From NCBI RefSeq assembly GCF_018070345.1, contig NZ_JAGPXX010000006.1, positions 124,001 to 188,000 of the forward strand: a DNA stretch of 64,000 bases, given 5' to 3'. Below are positions 62,760 through 64,000 of this stretch, piece after piece. Numbering within the stretch: position 1 is the first letter of the stretch; every line of letters begins with the position of its first letter. The position numbers and the translations under genes are program-made. Origin of the DNA: Streptomyces sp. F63 (GTDB lineage: Bacteria; Actinomycetota; Actinomycetes; Streptomycetales; Streptomycetaceae). The notes beneath the pieces are model-generated. The model was not told the origin of the DNA, searched no databases, and was given only the letters and a program-made list of their open reading frames with translations.

Positions 62760-64000
62760 TCAGCCCGCCGGCAGTCCCCGCACCCCGTGCACCGCGACGG
62801 GCACACCGCCCCGGGGCCACATCGTCGCCACCCCGGTCGGCCGGACCGGCCCTCCGGCGGGGGACAGCTCCGTTCGGCGCACGGTTTCCGCGAGCAGGGC
62901 CCGGAGTTCCAGCTCGGCGAAGGCGAAGCCGATGCACCGCCGGTAGCCGCCGCCGAACGGCACGAAGCTGTAGGGGACCGGCTCGCGGTAGCCGGGTGCG
63001 GAGGCGTCCCACCGCTCCGGGCGGAAAGCCAGCGGATCCGGCCACAACTCCGGCAGGCGGTGCGTCACATACGGGGAGTAGAGCACCAGGGAGCCCCGGT
63101 CCACCACGTGGCCCGCGAAGGTGAAGCTCTCCACGGCGGTACGCCCGGTGAGGACCCCCGGTGTGTAGAGCCGCAGGATCTCCGAGACGGTCCAGCCGAG
63201 GTAGCGCATCGCGTCGAGGTGACCGGCGGTGAGGGGGGCGTCCCCGGCGACGGACGCCACCTCCGCCCGCACCCGGGCGTGCACCTCCGGACGCGTGAGG
63301 AGGGCGTGGACGGCCCAGCCGGCCGCGGAGCTGCTGGAGTCGTAGCCGGACGCGATGAGGCTGATGACCTGGTCCCGCACCTCCGGGTCGGAGAGCTGGT
63401 CGCCGGTGTGGTCGCAGGAGGCGAGCAGCGCGTCGAGCACGTCGCCCCGGTCCTCCGGCTCGGCCCGCCGCCGGGCGATCTCCGCGCGGACGAGGCGGTC
63501 GACCCGGCCGCGGGCCGCCATCGCCCGCCGGAAGGCGGTCCCCGGAAGGGCGTGGTCGAAGCGGAGGAACGGCGACCGGTTGATGTACCGCAGGGCCCGC
63601 TCCAGATCGCGGCCGATCACGTCGGTGTGCGCCTCCAGCCGGTCCCCGAAGAGCGAACGGACGGCGATCCGGCGGATGCAGGAGCGCGCCTCGGTGAAGG
63701 CGTCGACGGTCTGTCCCGGCCGCCACCCTCCGATCATGCGGTGGATCTCCTCCAGCATGACGGGGAGACAGCCGCGGATCCGCCGCTGCGCGAAGGCCGG
63801 CTGGACCAGGGAGCGCCGCCGCCGGTGCTCCTCCCCGTCGCTGACGACCATGGCGCAGGAGCCGACCACCGGGATGAGCAGGCTGAGCACGTCACGGGAG
63901 AGGAACCTGGGGTTCCGGGGAGAGTCGCTGAGCAGCAGCCGGTTGGCCTCGGCGCCGAACAGCAGCACGTAGCGGCGGCTGCCGAAGCCGAAGGCGCACA
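62760..64000 (-). CDS. cytochrome P450, N-terminus beyond window
   Basis: At least 413 residues, frame open to the right edge (reads CAFGFGSRRYVLLFGAEANR there), so the 5' end is outside. Heme loop VPFGGGYRRCIGFAFAELEL with the Cys ligand, ExxR helix VSEILRLYTPG, PERW motif, and C-helix WxxxR replaced by GEEHRRRRSLVQPAF. The I-helix reads ASGYDSSSSAAG, where most P450s have AGxET; Asp-Ser replaces the usual acid-Thr pair. A class with CYP110/CYP51-like loops rather than the short CYP105 type. Function unknown; not obviously linked to the peptide locus, which it faces. Confidence 0.9.
   Translation of the reverse strand, partial: CAFGFGSRRYVLLFGAEANRLLLSDSPRNPRFLSRDVLSLLIPVVGSCAMVVSDGEEHRRRRSLVQPAFAQRRIRGCLPVMLEEIHRMIGGWRPGQTVDAFTEARSCIRRIAVRSLFGDRLEAHTDVIGRDLERALRYINRSPFLRFDHALPGTAFRRAMAARGRVDRLVRAEIARRRAEPEDRGDVLDALLASCDHTGDQLSDPEVRDQVISLIASGYDSSSSAAGWAVHALLTRPEVHARVRAEVASVAGDAPLTAGHLDAMRYLGWTVSEILRLYTPGVLTGRTAVESFTFAGHVVDRGSLVLYSPYVTHRLPELWPDPLAFRPERWDASAPGYREPVPYSFVPFGGGYRRCIGFAFAELELRALLAETVRRTELSPAGGPVRPTGVATMWPRGGVPVAVHGVRGLPAG

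Overview
The window is high-GC DNA (third codon positions almost all G or C) with GTG starts, GTGA/ATGA stop-start overlaps, PadR/ArsR/TetR/GntR regulators, SpoIIE-type phosphatase and long U-less hairpin terminators. All of this points to a streptomycete or close actinomycete. No rRNA, tRNA, CRISPR array or intact insertion sequence was seen.

Layout. (1) 1-8.5 kb: one plus-strand operon. It holds a polysaccharide-deacetylase-fold protein (cut by the window edge), an MFS permease, two SDR dehydrogenases, a small CxxC protein, a LamB/YcsF (PxpA) protein, a free biotin carrier, a biotin carboxylase, KipI/PxpB and KipA/PxpC carboxyltransferase-like subunits, and the biotin permease BioY, closed by a strong terminator. 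Together these look like a split, urea-carboxylase-like biotin enzyme for an amide, lactam or imide, with its own uptake, redox steps and cofactor supply. (2) 9-18.9 kb: regulator/effector pairs: PadR with a cysteine hydrolase, ArsR with an MFS exporter, TetR with an FAD oxidase, each pair with a visible palindrome between the genes. A lipoprotein, a His-rich small protein and a cysteine-synthase-like/MFS pair also lie here. (3) 18.9-20.2 kb: a graveyard with remnants of a RiPP radical-SAM enzyme, a transposase-like protein and a LysR regulator. (4) 20.2-21.3 kb: an auxiliary tryptophanyl-tRNA synthetase behind a leader peptide with tandem Trp codons, a likely attenuator. (5) 21.4-30.6 kb: two related membrane proteins divergent from a TIR-TM-WD40 protein, then a PAS/GAF/SpoIIE/ATPase phosphatase. 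(6) 30.7-36.2 kb: a xylose-type ABC importer whose binding protein is frameshifted, then a TetR-MFS pair. (7) 36.3-43.9 kb: a polyamine-type ABC importer with an aminobutyraldehyde dehydrogenase, a GntR regulator and a soluble Cache-like protein. (8) 44-49 kb: a patchwork of truncated or partly duplicated genes around an aspartate aminotransferase. (9) 49.7-64 kb: a secreted subtilase, an SMR efflux protein, an NHLP-type peptide export locus (double-glycine precursor, HlyD, C39 ABC exporter, second ABC subunit), a secreted lectin-fold protein and the 3' part of a cytochrome P450.

The most interesting parts are the biotin-enzyme operon, the trp attenuator, the peptide export locus with an apparently unmodified cysteine-free precursor, and the TIR-WD40/membrane-protein neighbourhood. 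Several gene fragments duplicated within the window, together with truncations and frameshifts, suggest a recombining accessory region. All calls were made by reading; no database search was run.
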